Assembly (NCBI GenBank): GCA_027604505.1
Contig: JADIIX010000003.1
Location: 1 to 64,000, forward strand
DNA length: 64,000 bases
DNA from: Gonapodya sp. JEL0774
Taxonomy: Eukaryota > Monoblepharomycota > Monoblepharidomycetes > Monoblepharidales > Gonapodyaceae
Reading direction: 5' to 3'
Shown here: piece after piece, positions 1 through 9,595 of the stretch
Position numbering within the stretch: the stretch's first letter is position 1
How the letters are laid out: every line of letters begins with the position of its first letter
The notes under the pieces: model-generated
Seen by the model: only the letters and a program-made list of their open reading frames with translations
The model's database searches: none
Told to the model about the DNA's origin: nothing
Position numbers and translations under genes: made by a program

Positions 1-640
1 GTGAGGAGGGGGTTGGGGGGGGGGGGGGGGAGGGGGGGTAGGGGACAGGCGCACAGCCCAAGTGGAGGAAGAAAATATCTACTCCTTGTAGTTGAGCTAC
101 TGTTTATCCGTGTAGTTGTCGGGTATAACGCGTGTCCAGATATAGCGGGGCCGCCAACCCAAGTATATAGTCTCGGTTGGTGAAAGGGAATATGGGAATT
201 GTAGAGAAATAAAGACTCGGTCAGTAGATGTTGAAACCGTGCAAGGAGGTTGCGCAGTGGTGGTTTATTGCCACCTTCCACAGATGTCACGAGAAGCAAT
301 TAATTTCTTGGAAAAGAAGATTCAAATGAAATTTGATCAGTGAAGATGTGTTAGTTTACCACTAATGCATAGTGATCTACTGGAAATAGTGCTCAAGTGT
401 ACGACTCCGCGTGCTGCGCAATATATCTTCAAGATTGATCAGTCGGAGAGTCGGAGTTGAGTCTTGGTGGAAGGGTTTGGTGGGGGGGGCCTTGCATTTC
501 AGTCGTGGGTGGTGGACGTATTGATGCCTGCAGGACCAACCTGTGTGCAGTCCCTGCTTCGCTCCCAGGGTGGTGGTGCTCTGGGAGCGGAAGGATTGGT
601 GCTTACAAGACTTAAACTCGGAACTATCGCCCCGATCACG
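1..640. other. upstream region, no gene seen
   Basis: This stretch opens with a run of G (about 17-32) and short G-rich tracts, and has another G run near 481-488. The open frames here are short, G-run driven or antisense, and none resembles a known domain. It probably holds the promoter and 5' leader of the rhodopsin-cyclase gene that begins near 661. I see no clear promoter element. Confidence 0.5.
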
Positions 641-660
641 AAGTGCGACGACACGACGAC

Positions 661-3366
661 ATGGAGGCGGATGCACTACGAAGGCGGAAAAGGCCAAAAG
701 GTGTTCCCGCTTATCACAATGGCACGAGTCGCCCCCAGAGAACTTCTGTAGAATCCACCCAGTACTCCATTCTAGGAAGGGCAGAGAATGTTAGAAGAAC
801 TTTTCTATACAGTCACATGGTGATCTGGGGTGTCGGAATGTTCGCTTTGAGTGTGATTCAACTCCTGTGGAACGGCAGGAGGGAGGATTGGGTTCGCGGA
901 CTGAATGAAATGGCTGCATCTCGCGATTTTCAGCCAGCCAAGTGGAATCCACTGATTTGGGGTGGTGCCACCACAGAAGACGTTGTCGTCACTTCGCATT
1001 ACGGAGCAATGCTCATGTTCTTAGCCGGGTCCGTGTTCGCTCTCTTTTCGCTCGCGACGGCTGATGCAGTTAAAGCTAATCTATCTACGTGCCTGGCCGG
1101 GGTGAGCTCTCCCAACTTGTTATGATTTGGGTTCACTCTCACAAAATGTTCCATCAAAAACTTGTTGCACGCCACGATGCCCCTCCCGAATTCGTACTCT
1201 TCCCCCCCCCCCCCCTTCTTCACAGGTTGATATATGCTCATTCTTAACTTATGTGGTTATGATTCTCGGAATAAATCCAATAACACGAGGTGGGACATGC
1301 AATAGGATGGACGAAGACGACACATTCATCTAACTTTCCACCGTCCTCTTCGAAATCTCCAATCTCTTTTGTTGTTTGTGTTAGATTCTTTTGCATCCTA
1401 CACCTTTCACCCCATCCGCTATCTGAAACATGCGACTTGCACCCCATCGATAATATTAATGGCACATGATATTACCGGCGCCACTGCTGCACATCCTGGT
1501 ACGCGCCTTTCGCGACCGATCTTTTGGCCGCTGACTTGCAACTATGGTATCCACATATTTGGGTGAGTGCTGCAGCTGAGATGCACCGACACCTGTTTCT
1601 TACACCCTCAAAGATACCTGGTTGTGGCGCTCCCAAAACCGCTCGCCTATTTAGCTCTCTTCGGGTCTTTTCTTTGCTTTTCCGTCGTCATCAATGACTT
1701 TAATTTGTGTTTCGGTAACGCAATTACCTGGAGGGCTCGAAGGGAGCAAGAGTTGCGGTACGGAAGAAGCCAAAAGGGGAGCCCCGCCATCCCAGAGTTC
1801 GAAGCAGCCTCTATTGATGATGATGAGTTTGATGGTATTGTCGACTCATTGTCTCTGTGGCTCGCGTGGATATCATGTGTGGGTGCGTGGTGCTCGTTTC
1901 CCGTTCTCTTTGTCGGTGAGTTTTGTGGCGCGACATGATTGTCCCCTCTTAACGAGCGAACTTCTTCACAATTTTATGTTACCTACAGGGTTGATCACAG
2001 GGACAATCTCCTACGCGACATTCGAGGCTGGATTCTCCATTGCCGATGTGGGTAAAGTCATCAACCTGAAAACGATCTGTTCACCGCTCTTATCAAACAG
2101 GTGGTCGCCAAAGTTTTTCTTACCTTCATCCTTACTAATGCAAACTTCGAACTGACAATCTTAGATCGATACCGACGGGAAGCAGCTCTCTCTCGCCATT
2201 CTAAGCGTCTTGAAAAACTGGTGGAAATGTTGGGCAGGGAGGTCCACACAAAGCTTCCGCTCACATCAATAGGATAGTAAGTCTCAGTACGATTTGAATT
2301 ATGATCACGAACGTAATCTCACTCCCCGTTGTGCGCATTAGTGGCTTTGATAGGCCCATTACCGTTACATCACCTCGTTTCATTCCGTACGTCACTGCAG
2401 TGACAGCAGACATAGCACGGTTTGACGTGTGGGCAACAGATCAGGATGTGAGAATTTGGACACTGTGTACTGAAACTGTTACTCAAGATGTCTCGTCCTG
2501 TGTTTGAAGAGTGGTGCGGTGCTGCGATCAGCTCGACAACTTTGGCTAGAATGTGACGAGCTTTGCAAGAGGTTCCAAGTGACACGAACCGACATTCTGG
2601 GGTTTGTTCCTCGCTTGTGCGCCACGCTTTTATTTTGTGCGTTGATGGCGCTCCACAATACCTGTAGGGAATCCTATGTTGCAGTTTCTGGTTTCCCTGT
2701 CGAATCGTCGACAACACCGACGAACGACTGTCGCCGCGCAGTTGAATTCGCTATCGAGCTTTTGAGCTTAGCTCAACAATTGAGTCAAAGAACGGGTCGC
2801 CCTATCGACCTCCGGATCGGTATCCACCTGGGTAGTGCGGCGGTGGCATATCTAGAAGGTGGAGGAGAATCCACTCCAGGCTCAGAGTATTCGGATCTCA
2901 CGGCATCGCCGTTGGATATGGCCACGGTCACCTATTCTGAACAAGAGAGAGCAGGGGATAGGGCGTCGGTGTCAAAGTGGTTCCTGGGAGGTAATGCTGT
3001 GGAGTTTGCGACAGAGTTAAAGGTGACATCAAAGGTGAGTGTATTGCTCGCACCTTTTTGTGTTTCCTGTCAACATGATTCCTTGCGGGTCAGCCTGGAT
3101 GTATTCACATATCTGATGCAGTTTATCATTCTATTCTGGGAACAAGAGCGTTTGTCGTGGAAGGTCCCGAGTGCGTTTTTGGTAATTCTCTCTGTTGCTT
3201 GGAGTTGACCATCTGACAAGTACTTCGCAGACTCATCGATTTTGACCCTTTGCGCCACAAATATATTTCGGGAAATGTTGCAGCGACATACTGGGTCTTG
3301 GGCCACGCCAGCGATGAGATGCTGATGGAGGAGGAAGGGGATACCGTGCTAGCAGAGGAAGAATAG
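661..3366 (+). CDS. rhodopsin-nucleotidyl cyclase fusion (8-TM enzyme rhodopsin)
   Basis: Eleven exons can be joined in frame: 661-1101, 1226-1289, 1385-1562, 1614-1915, 1989-2047, 2101-2276, 2342-2447, 2510-2601, 2668-3034, 3094-3170, 3231-3366. They give about 665 residues, close to known fungal rhodopsin guanylyl cyclases. An extra N-terminal helix precedes seven rhodopsin helices. Helix C carries RYLKHATCTP (from 1417), helix F has WCSFPVLF, and helix G has ADVVAK, a DxxxK with the retinal Lys at 2110-2112 rebuilt across an intron. A basic/acidic linker leads to a class III cyclase domain (ADIARFD, TDILGESY, LRIGIHLGS, KPGCIHISDAVY). The family makes cGMP in light and steers zoospores. 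Two oddities: Lys replaces the usual acidic helix-C counterion, and the catalytic Asn and Arg are both Glu, so this may be an inactive partner of a heterodimer. An ATG at 643 is an alternative start. Confidence 0.9.
1202..1215 (+). repeat. C14 homopolymer in intron 1 of the rhodopsin-cyclase gene
   Basis: Fourteen C residues form most of the polypyrimidine tract before the acceptor at 1225. The length is likely to vary between reads or strains. It does not affect the reading frame because it is intronic. Confidence 0.8.
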
Positions 3367-3649
3367 GTTTACAGTTCAGGGTGTCGCTTTACCCCACCGT
3401 TAATGCACTGTGCAGCAACTCTATTGCGTGATACTAAGAGAGATTTTTAAGATGTTCGTACCAATGCTGACAAAGGAGGTAACCTCCGCTAAGCCCCTCT
3501 TACAAAAAGGGTGACACGTTGGCTGTGGGAGAGCTGGTTCTAAAGTTAGCTTCCGAAATGCTCCTGAACCAGTTTTGGTTCCGCTCGGGGATACTGAAAG
3601 GCTTTTCCGAGTAACGTATTCCAAGCGATACATACTTGGACACCTACTG

Positions 3650-4763
3650 ATGGCAGCATTCCTTGCCCAAAATTTCAAAGCCGATGCCTGTGAATGCGTA
3701 TTCATCCCCTCTTGGCTGGCTGGCACCGCCAACTTACCTGTTTCATGCTAAGACTCTCTCTACAGGCCCACCTACAACTCCAATTTGTACAACCACATTT
3801 TCAATTTCCATCAGCAGAAGTTCCCTCGTGCGGCTATCCAAGCAAATGGCAGCGCGATCGACGGATGGGAGAATGTCGTGGATTTAGGGTGACGCTTCTG
3901 AATCGAACTTTGGGAGTGTGATGCCGGATGATAATCTTAATAATTTGCAGATGCGGAACCGGACAGGCAACCGTTCCCCTCTCTAGAGAATTTCGAAATG
4001 CATTAGGAGTGGATCCCTCCACCAAGATGCTCGAATCGGCAAAAATCGCACCGAATATAACCTACAAGTTGGGCAGTGAACATGACATTCCGGTGCCAGA
4101 GGGAAGCGTGGATTTGGTTGCAGCCGCACAGTGCGCTCACTGGTTTGACACTGAAGCGTTCATCTCTGAAGTTCGTCGTGTTCTGCGACCCCACGGCACG
4201 ATTGCACTTTGGGGATACTCGCTTGTCCACGTTCGGGACAAACCACTTCTCACTCAGCTTTTGCGAGAAACCGCTTATGGTACTGGTGAAGGTCAAGTTG
4301 GGCCGTAGTACGTGCACCCCGTGATTGAGCGTGCTGTGTTGAGTTGCCTCATCATTGACTCCCTTGTTTTTTGACATTACAGCTGGGAAGATGGGAGGAA
4401 GATTTTAGAGAACAAGTATGAGAGCATCAAGCTGCCGTTCAAGGAACAGAAAAGGTGATCCAATTCTTTGAGGTTGTCTTCATTATGCGTCTGTTTCCTA
4501 ACCTTTGTTCGGAAAGGATCTACTTTCCTTCACCCACAGAGGGTACAATGATTGATCTAGATATGCCGCTCCCGGCATTCAGGCACTATGTCGGTACATG
4601 GTCTTCTTATAAACACTGGAAGGAGGACCCCAAGAACAATGGAAAGAGTGATCCTTTGGACGCCATGGTTGCAAAGATTGCCGAGGAACTGGGTGGTTCG
4701 GGAGATGAAACGGTGGTACAGTTAGAATGGCAAGGGGTTCTCATATTGGCGACAGTTGATTAA
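3650..4763 (+). CDS. class I SAM-dependent methyltransferase (type 11)
   Basis: The gene opens with MAAFLAQNFKADAYSLYRP, where an intron separates ADA from YSLYRP. The FxxxxADxYxxYRPxYP-like start is typical of fungal small-molecule methyltransferases related to trans-aconitate methyltransferase (Tmt1). Motif I is VVDLGCGTGQATVPL, with the GCGTG spanning a second intron. GVDPSTKML and the acidic post-I region follow, then DLVAAAQCAHWFD and EVRRVLRPHGTIALWGY. The C-terminal half has the WxxxRK..LENKYESIKLPF and FRHYVGTWSSY segments seen in these proteins. Two more introns interrupt the second half. The substrate cannot be read from sequence. All motifs look intact, so an active enzyme is likely. 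Confidence 0.85.
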
Positions 4764-4832
4764 AGCAGATCGGCTCAGAATGTATATTGATTTGGCGCTC
4801 AAAATGTCGGACTGTTTCAGAACGTTATCATT

Positions 4833-4966
4833 GAATGCCCGCTCCTAACCTCTGTCCCGATCTCCACATCTGTCGTCCTCATTCCCTTTGTGCTCTCATC
4901 TGTCCCTCGCCATCGAATGCTGGCTCCTAATCTCTGTCCCGATCTCCACATCAGTTTTCCTCATTC
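4833..4966. repeat. 52-bp direct repeat, two copies
   Basis: Copies at 4833-4884 and 4915-4966 share 46 of 52 bases by my count. Both contain GCTCCTAA, CTCTGTCCCGATCTCCACATC and CCTCATTC. The second copy overlaps the last codons of the fasciclin gene on the other strand, so the tail of that protein may have come from a local duplication. Confidence 0.75.
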
Positions 4967-6681
4967 TCCAATCTTTCAAGGTGCTCCCATCTCTGACTTG
5001 CCACAAGTACTGTGTCGATCACGTGCACTACCCCATTTGTCACTGGGACATCCGAGAAGATCACCCGCGCATCACGTGGGTGGTCTGGTGGAGGCTTGGG
5101 GTGAGGGTGATGCTTGTGGTGGTGGTCATGTTTGGGTTTACCGTGTTTGGGTTTGCCGTCTTTGTCATGCCCATCCTGTTTCCCACCATTATTGCCATGG
5201 TTGGTGCTTTCCACACCACCATCTCCTTTAGTGGATTCGTCGACCGAGAGAGTCACCTTCGAATGAAACGTGTTACTGCCACCAAACTTTCCTAATGAGC
5301 CACCACACCACCTCTACAAACGTTCTGACCACACTCACCTTCCCATTCATCAAGGTGGCTAAAAGTTCATCTTCACCAGCTGTCTTAAGTGTTTGGTTCG
5401 TCCATTCATCTCTCCAAAACTCCCTTTCGTACACAACTCGGGACTCATCAATCACATGAGAAAGCAGAATCTCGCGGAGTATCTCGTGTCCACGTCGGCG
5501 AAGGAGATGGTGGATTTGGCGGGGAGTGAACTATGGCACTTTTTGAGTTGTCGCTCTCTAAAGTAATGATCTTGCAATCACAATAATTCTCACTGTTGAA
5601 AGGAATGCCTTGTTATTGGGCGCCAGCAAAGTCGCACCATGTTTGTGATTCCATGTCCCAGAGAGCTCCGCCCGTTGAATAGCAAGCCTTAAAAACGCAA
5701 ACTCTTTGAACAGGTGATTGAACAAAGTGGTTGCGTGTACAGGTGGGAAAAGGATCCTGGTTATGTCGGTGTGTCAAAAGATCGCGTTAATTTTCTCCCC
5801 CGAGGACTATTACTTGGATCGGCGCCTGGACACTTACCGCGAAATCTCGTGTACGACACCGTTTTTCGCCTGAAGGTCAGCTCGACGCACAGCGGAGTAT
5901 CCGTTGAGAACGATGTTTTTATCTTTCACCTCCAGGACGTGCGCATCTGCTTTGAGGGCCTCCCAAAGCACATCAACCCCCTCCCAAAGCACATCGGCGC
6001 CCTGATCAGGACCATTTTCTTCGGACATTAAAACGTCGGCAAGAGCTTCCATCATTTTTTCTTGGAGATTCTCATACTTCCGTTCCAGTACTCTGATAAC
6101 TTGTTCTTGCCCGTCCATCTCGAACTCTTCTAACAAAGTGGGTAGAACATTATGGTGATGGTCGAGACGCGCTTTGATATGCGTTGAGTTAAACACGTGC
6201 GGAGAGATGTGGTATCTGATAATCTAAATCGAACAGTTTTAACTCTGCAGAGCGACATGAAAGGTTACGCAGATCCAGGGTTGCGGACCTTGTTCCAAGC
6301 GTTGTCACGTGTCGGATCCTGGTCGCCATGGTGGTGATACCACTTGAAAGCATCTACACCGGGAAATCTTGAAGCTTTTCTGCCATTCCATCACCTAGAA
6401 GTGCGGGCACTCTTACCGTCATTAGGTGCAAACACTGTAAGATTACACTTTTCCAGCATCTCCACGAGAGTTTCATTCTCGCAAATGAGACCTGCGAAGG
6501 TAGAGAACTGTGCATCCTGTTTCAACAGATCCCATACAGTTCTGTTGACGAAAGAGGTTGGGGGTTCTCGAAGATGAGAGACGAAGCTGATCTGCGCACG
6601 GGAAGGGGAACAAAAGATGCTCTCTGCAAGGATCCATATCACTACAAGGGAAGCCGACAGCCAAAGCGAAGACCCTGTCAT
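4951..6681 (-). CDS. secreted fasciclin (FAS1) repeat protein with His-rich loop
   Basis: The ATG at 6681 starts a clear signal peptide ending near CSPSRAQ. The first FAS1 domain begins TVWDLLKQDAQFSTFAGLI and runs to LTVFAPND. The end of a second domain is seen at 5834-5920 (ADLQAKNGVVHEIS), and a last one ends ARVIFSDVPVTNGVVHVID near 5000. Introns separate these pieces and I have not fixed every junction. FAS1 proteins act in cell adhesion or at the cell wall, consistent with secretion. Just before the last H2-like strand there is an insert of about 40 residues rich in His, Lys, Pro and Gly, containing KHDHHHKHHPHPK, which could bind metal. A short internal duplication encodes two DVLWE units near 5960-6000. 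The gene is divergent from the next one at 6.8 kb. Confidence 0.75.
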
Positions 6682-6826
6682 GCTTGGATAGCATATGATT
6701 ACGTCATTGAAGTGAGTGCGATCACTTCGGCATATCTATCAAACAGTTAACGATACCAACCTCTGTTTAACTTCTCCGAGTCCTTAGTCAATTGAATGAT
6801 GGGCGGCTGAACAGAGCGCCGAGGAA

Positions 6827-8061
6827 GTGTGGATTTACTTCAAACACACTGAGAGTGGGATGTTGATTACTGCGGTCAAGTTGCAAATGTCAGCAGATGA
6901 ACATGCAAAGCTCAATCATTTACATTCATTGGAGCCCGTTCTGTCTGAGCTTTCAAGGATGCCCGGGGTATTTTGTTGCTTTTCGGATCTTTCATACGGC
7001 GCAATTCATCTTACTCGTTGATGCGTCGGTTGTCAGGCAACTCTGTACCTGGCGAAGCTTTCGGGTATGAACTTCCGTTCTGTCTTCCGGTACTTCCTAC
7101 CATCAGCTTTTGTTTCTTCAAGATGCATCCCCACCGGACTCGCGCATCACATCGTTTCTTCGTGATCTTGTCGCTCATGGGGCCAGACTTGTTTGGGCTG
7201 CTCGGGTTCGGGAACCCGTCGTCCCCTGTTTCAAAATCGATGTCAAAGAAATTATGAAGACCACGTACGACGTAGCATTTATTCTACTTGGTGGGCCAGG
7301 GCTGCCTGATAACACTTTCCTGAGTCGCTCCGGCACTCAACTGTACGCGGTGTACATTGGTGTTCCTTCCCGGTGAGAGATGTCTACCTTTGAAACCTCA
7401 CAGATTGATGCCTCCGTACTTATTGCGTTTGTCGCGCTTCAGTGTTCTCAATGAATATCCATCTGTGAACAAGAGCATTCAGTCTGCCGCTCCGATGTAT
7501 CCACGGCCTCTGCCGTTCAATCCTTCGTCGTCGTCTACCCAGATACTTCCCAGTGACTCTCGTTACTTGGAAGTTTCATCTAGTTTGATTGACTACGCTC
7601 GTCGCCTCAGTGCATCTGGCTATGCAGGGCCGGTGTCACAAATCAATCTCCTCGCTTTCAAGGAGGGCGGTCATGCCAAGCAATCATACCATAAATATGG
7701 TCAAGGATTTGTAAAAGAAGGTGGCAAGCATGGCGGAAATGCAAAAATTGTGGGCAACGTTGTCGCTCCCGAACCTGGCAAGACAGATTCGAGAACACCT
7801 GGGTCGAAATGGTGGGACGAAATCGCAATCGCGCACTATCCAAGTATCTGGCATTTTGTGGATATGAGTGCGGATCCTGCTTACCAGCAGATCAACCAAG
7901 AGTTTCGTCTTCCTGTGAGATTCTGGTTTCGTGGTTAGAGTGGTCTCAATATGGATGAAATTTCTGTTGAAAAGGCACTGTACGACACCACCATCATTTC
8001 CACTACCGACATCGACATCGCAAGTCTTGGGCTGAATTCGGCGGCATCGAGTAAGATGTAG
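6827..8061 (+). CDS. DUF1330-like dimeric alpha/beta-barrel protein, 5' end unresolved
   Basis: Coding sequence is clear from EVWIYFKHTESGMLITAVKL (near 6827) to a stop at 8059-8061. The second half has WWDEIAIAHYPSIWHFVDM, then a match to the DUF1330 ending: DPAYQQINQEFRLPAL, split by an intron after RLP, then DTTIISTTDID. Such proteins are small ferredoxin-like dimers; the double length suggests two fused units. The function is unknown. The first exon is uncertain: an acceptor at about 6818 could join upstream sequence near 6710 that carries a GTGAGT donor, but no in-frame ATG is obvious. An intron also lies near 6966-7105. Confidence 0.6.
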
Positions 8062-8309
8062 AACCACATGGTGTCTTGTTTGATGGAATGTTATAGGATG
8101 TCAACATGCAATAATAAATTGATTGAGATATTATGCCATTTGTGCTATAGGAGAGGTTTACATAACCACTTTTCAGTTTCTGGTGTGAACCTGAAAAAGA
8201 AAATGGGAGAAAATGATGAGGCAAACACCTGTACAGTCCTTTGTCAACACCAGTCAACTCACACATCAACTTTTCGGCACTACCACCACCAAGACCTCTT
8301 CCCTCTATC

Positions 8310-9347
8310 ATGTCCGTTGAAAAGAAAGCATTTGTAGTGTGTGGCGCTACCGGATCTCAGGTATGGGCCTTTCTCGGTACTGCATTTGTCCAATCATCAG
8401 AGCTCACATCTACTTACATCTCTCACATCTGTCTTTTAGGGTGGCTCTGTAGTCAAGGCTCTCCTTTCTGCCCCAGCGTATCACATTCGTGCTCTCACTC
8501 GTGACCGTCCAAGCCAAAATCTCTCCGTCTTGCCGATTGCGGCGTCAAGGTTGTGAAGACCAACTTACACGACAGATCAGATGTGGAGAAAGCATTCGAG
8601 GGAGCTTGGGGTGTGTTTGCAGTAACTAGCTTCTACTCTGTTTTTGGGCAAGATCTCTCCATGGTGCGGTCGATGGTGTCACATTGACACCGACTCTTTG
8701 GATGAAACCGACACCAGGGATCCAGAAGTATTAGGGGATCTCACTTTCGAAGAAAGAACGGGTAAAACGCTCGCGGACGTTGCAAAGGAAAAGGGTGTGA
8801 AGCGCTACGTTTGGAGGTCAGTGAACTTGCATCAGCTGTTACTGGCTCAATTTAGTGCCTTCTTGTGTCCCAGTATCTCATGAACTTGTTATCAACTACT
8901 TGAAACAACAGCTCCCTGGATGATGCCAATGGCATTTCCCATGGGAAATACGAGGTGAAACATTTCACCGGCAAACATAAAGTGGAGGAGTGTATTAGGA
9001 GCATCGGGCTTCCGGCAACATTTGTATATTTGGGCTTCTACGTGTGTTGATTGACTTATAAAATGCATACTTCAAGTCAATGTCAAAGTTTGGTTTCAGT
9101 TGAGCAACTTCGTGAACTTTTGCCCACCAGTTCTCTCCCAAGACAAAAAGTCCCTGGAATTTCGATACCCCTGCTCTGCCACGACTCAGATACCCCTAGT
9201 TGATACCGAGCGTGACACTGGTCCAGTTCTGAAGGTGATACTTGAGGACAAGAACGAGCGTCAGTTTAGGTAGGTCGGAAGCGTCGTCACAATCGCCCAG
9301 AAGTACTACAGTATGGAGGAGATAGTTGACATATTCCAAAAAGGTTG
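8310..9347 (+). pseudogene. NmrA-like NAD(P)-binding protein, broken copy
   Basis: The start MSVEKKAFVVCGATGSQGGS (split by an intron) is the Rossmann GxTGxxG motif of NmrA-like proteins. Downstream are HIRALTRD, VKVVKTNLHDRSDVEKAFEG, GVFAVTSFYS, TGKTLADVAKEKGVKRYVW, then after an intron SSLDDANGISHGKYEVKHF and GLPATFVYLGFY, and finally IPLVDTERDTGPVLKVILED. This is the full family order. However, the frame shifts by one base between about 8505 and 8512, right after LTRD. The junction to DPEVLGDL near 8725 does not fit any GT-AG phase, and TAG at 9271-9273 interrupts an otherwise open frame that continues VGSVVTIAQKYYSMEEIVDI. These breaks could be decay or consensus errors, but three in 1 kb favour a pseudogene. 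NmrA relatives sense NADP or act as quinone-type reductases. Confidence 0.75.
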
Positions 9348-9595
9348 ATTGTCTTTGAGGGGTTAGACTTGGTTTTTGATCTGATGATCGAATCAACGCC
9401 TTCCCTCAGGATACGGAGGAGTAGAGGTTGCACCATCGGCTTGAGAGTTAAAAGTAGTGGACAAGGGTTATCACGGAGTGGTGTTTCCGAGTTGAACAGC
9501 GATCAATCACTGATGATGAACTATATTTTAGTGAACGCTTTGGATAATAAATCTGACATTGCTTGGAATCATGCAAGGTCCAATAATTTCGCAGG

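Noticed and set aside
1-183. Open frame of 60 codons at the left edge, Gly-rich
   Set aside because: It is driven by a G homopolymer, has no partner exon and no domain.
1127-1333. Separate small genes in the frames around 1-3.3 kb
   Set aside because: These frames are exons and introns of the single rhodopsin-cyclase gene; the C run inside is intronic.
2010-2112. Reading the retinal-lysine region with the stronger-looking GTAAAG donor at 2052
   Set aside because: That junction shifts the frame and gives an early stop; only the donor at 2048 keeps the frame and yields DVVAK.
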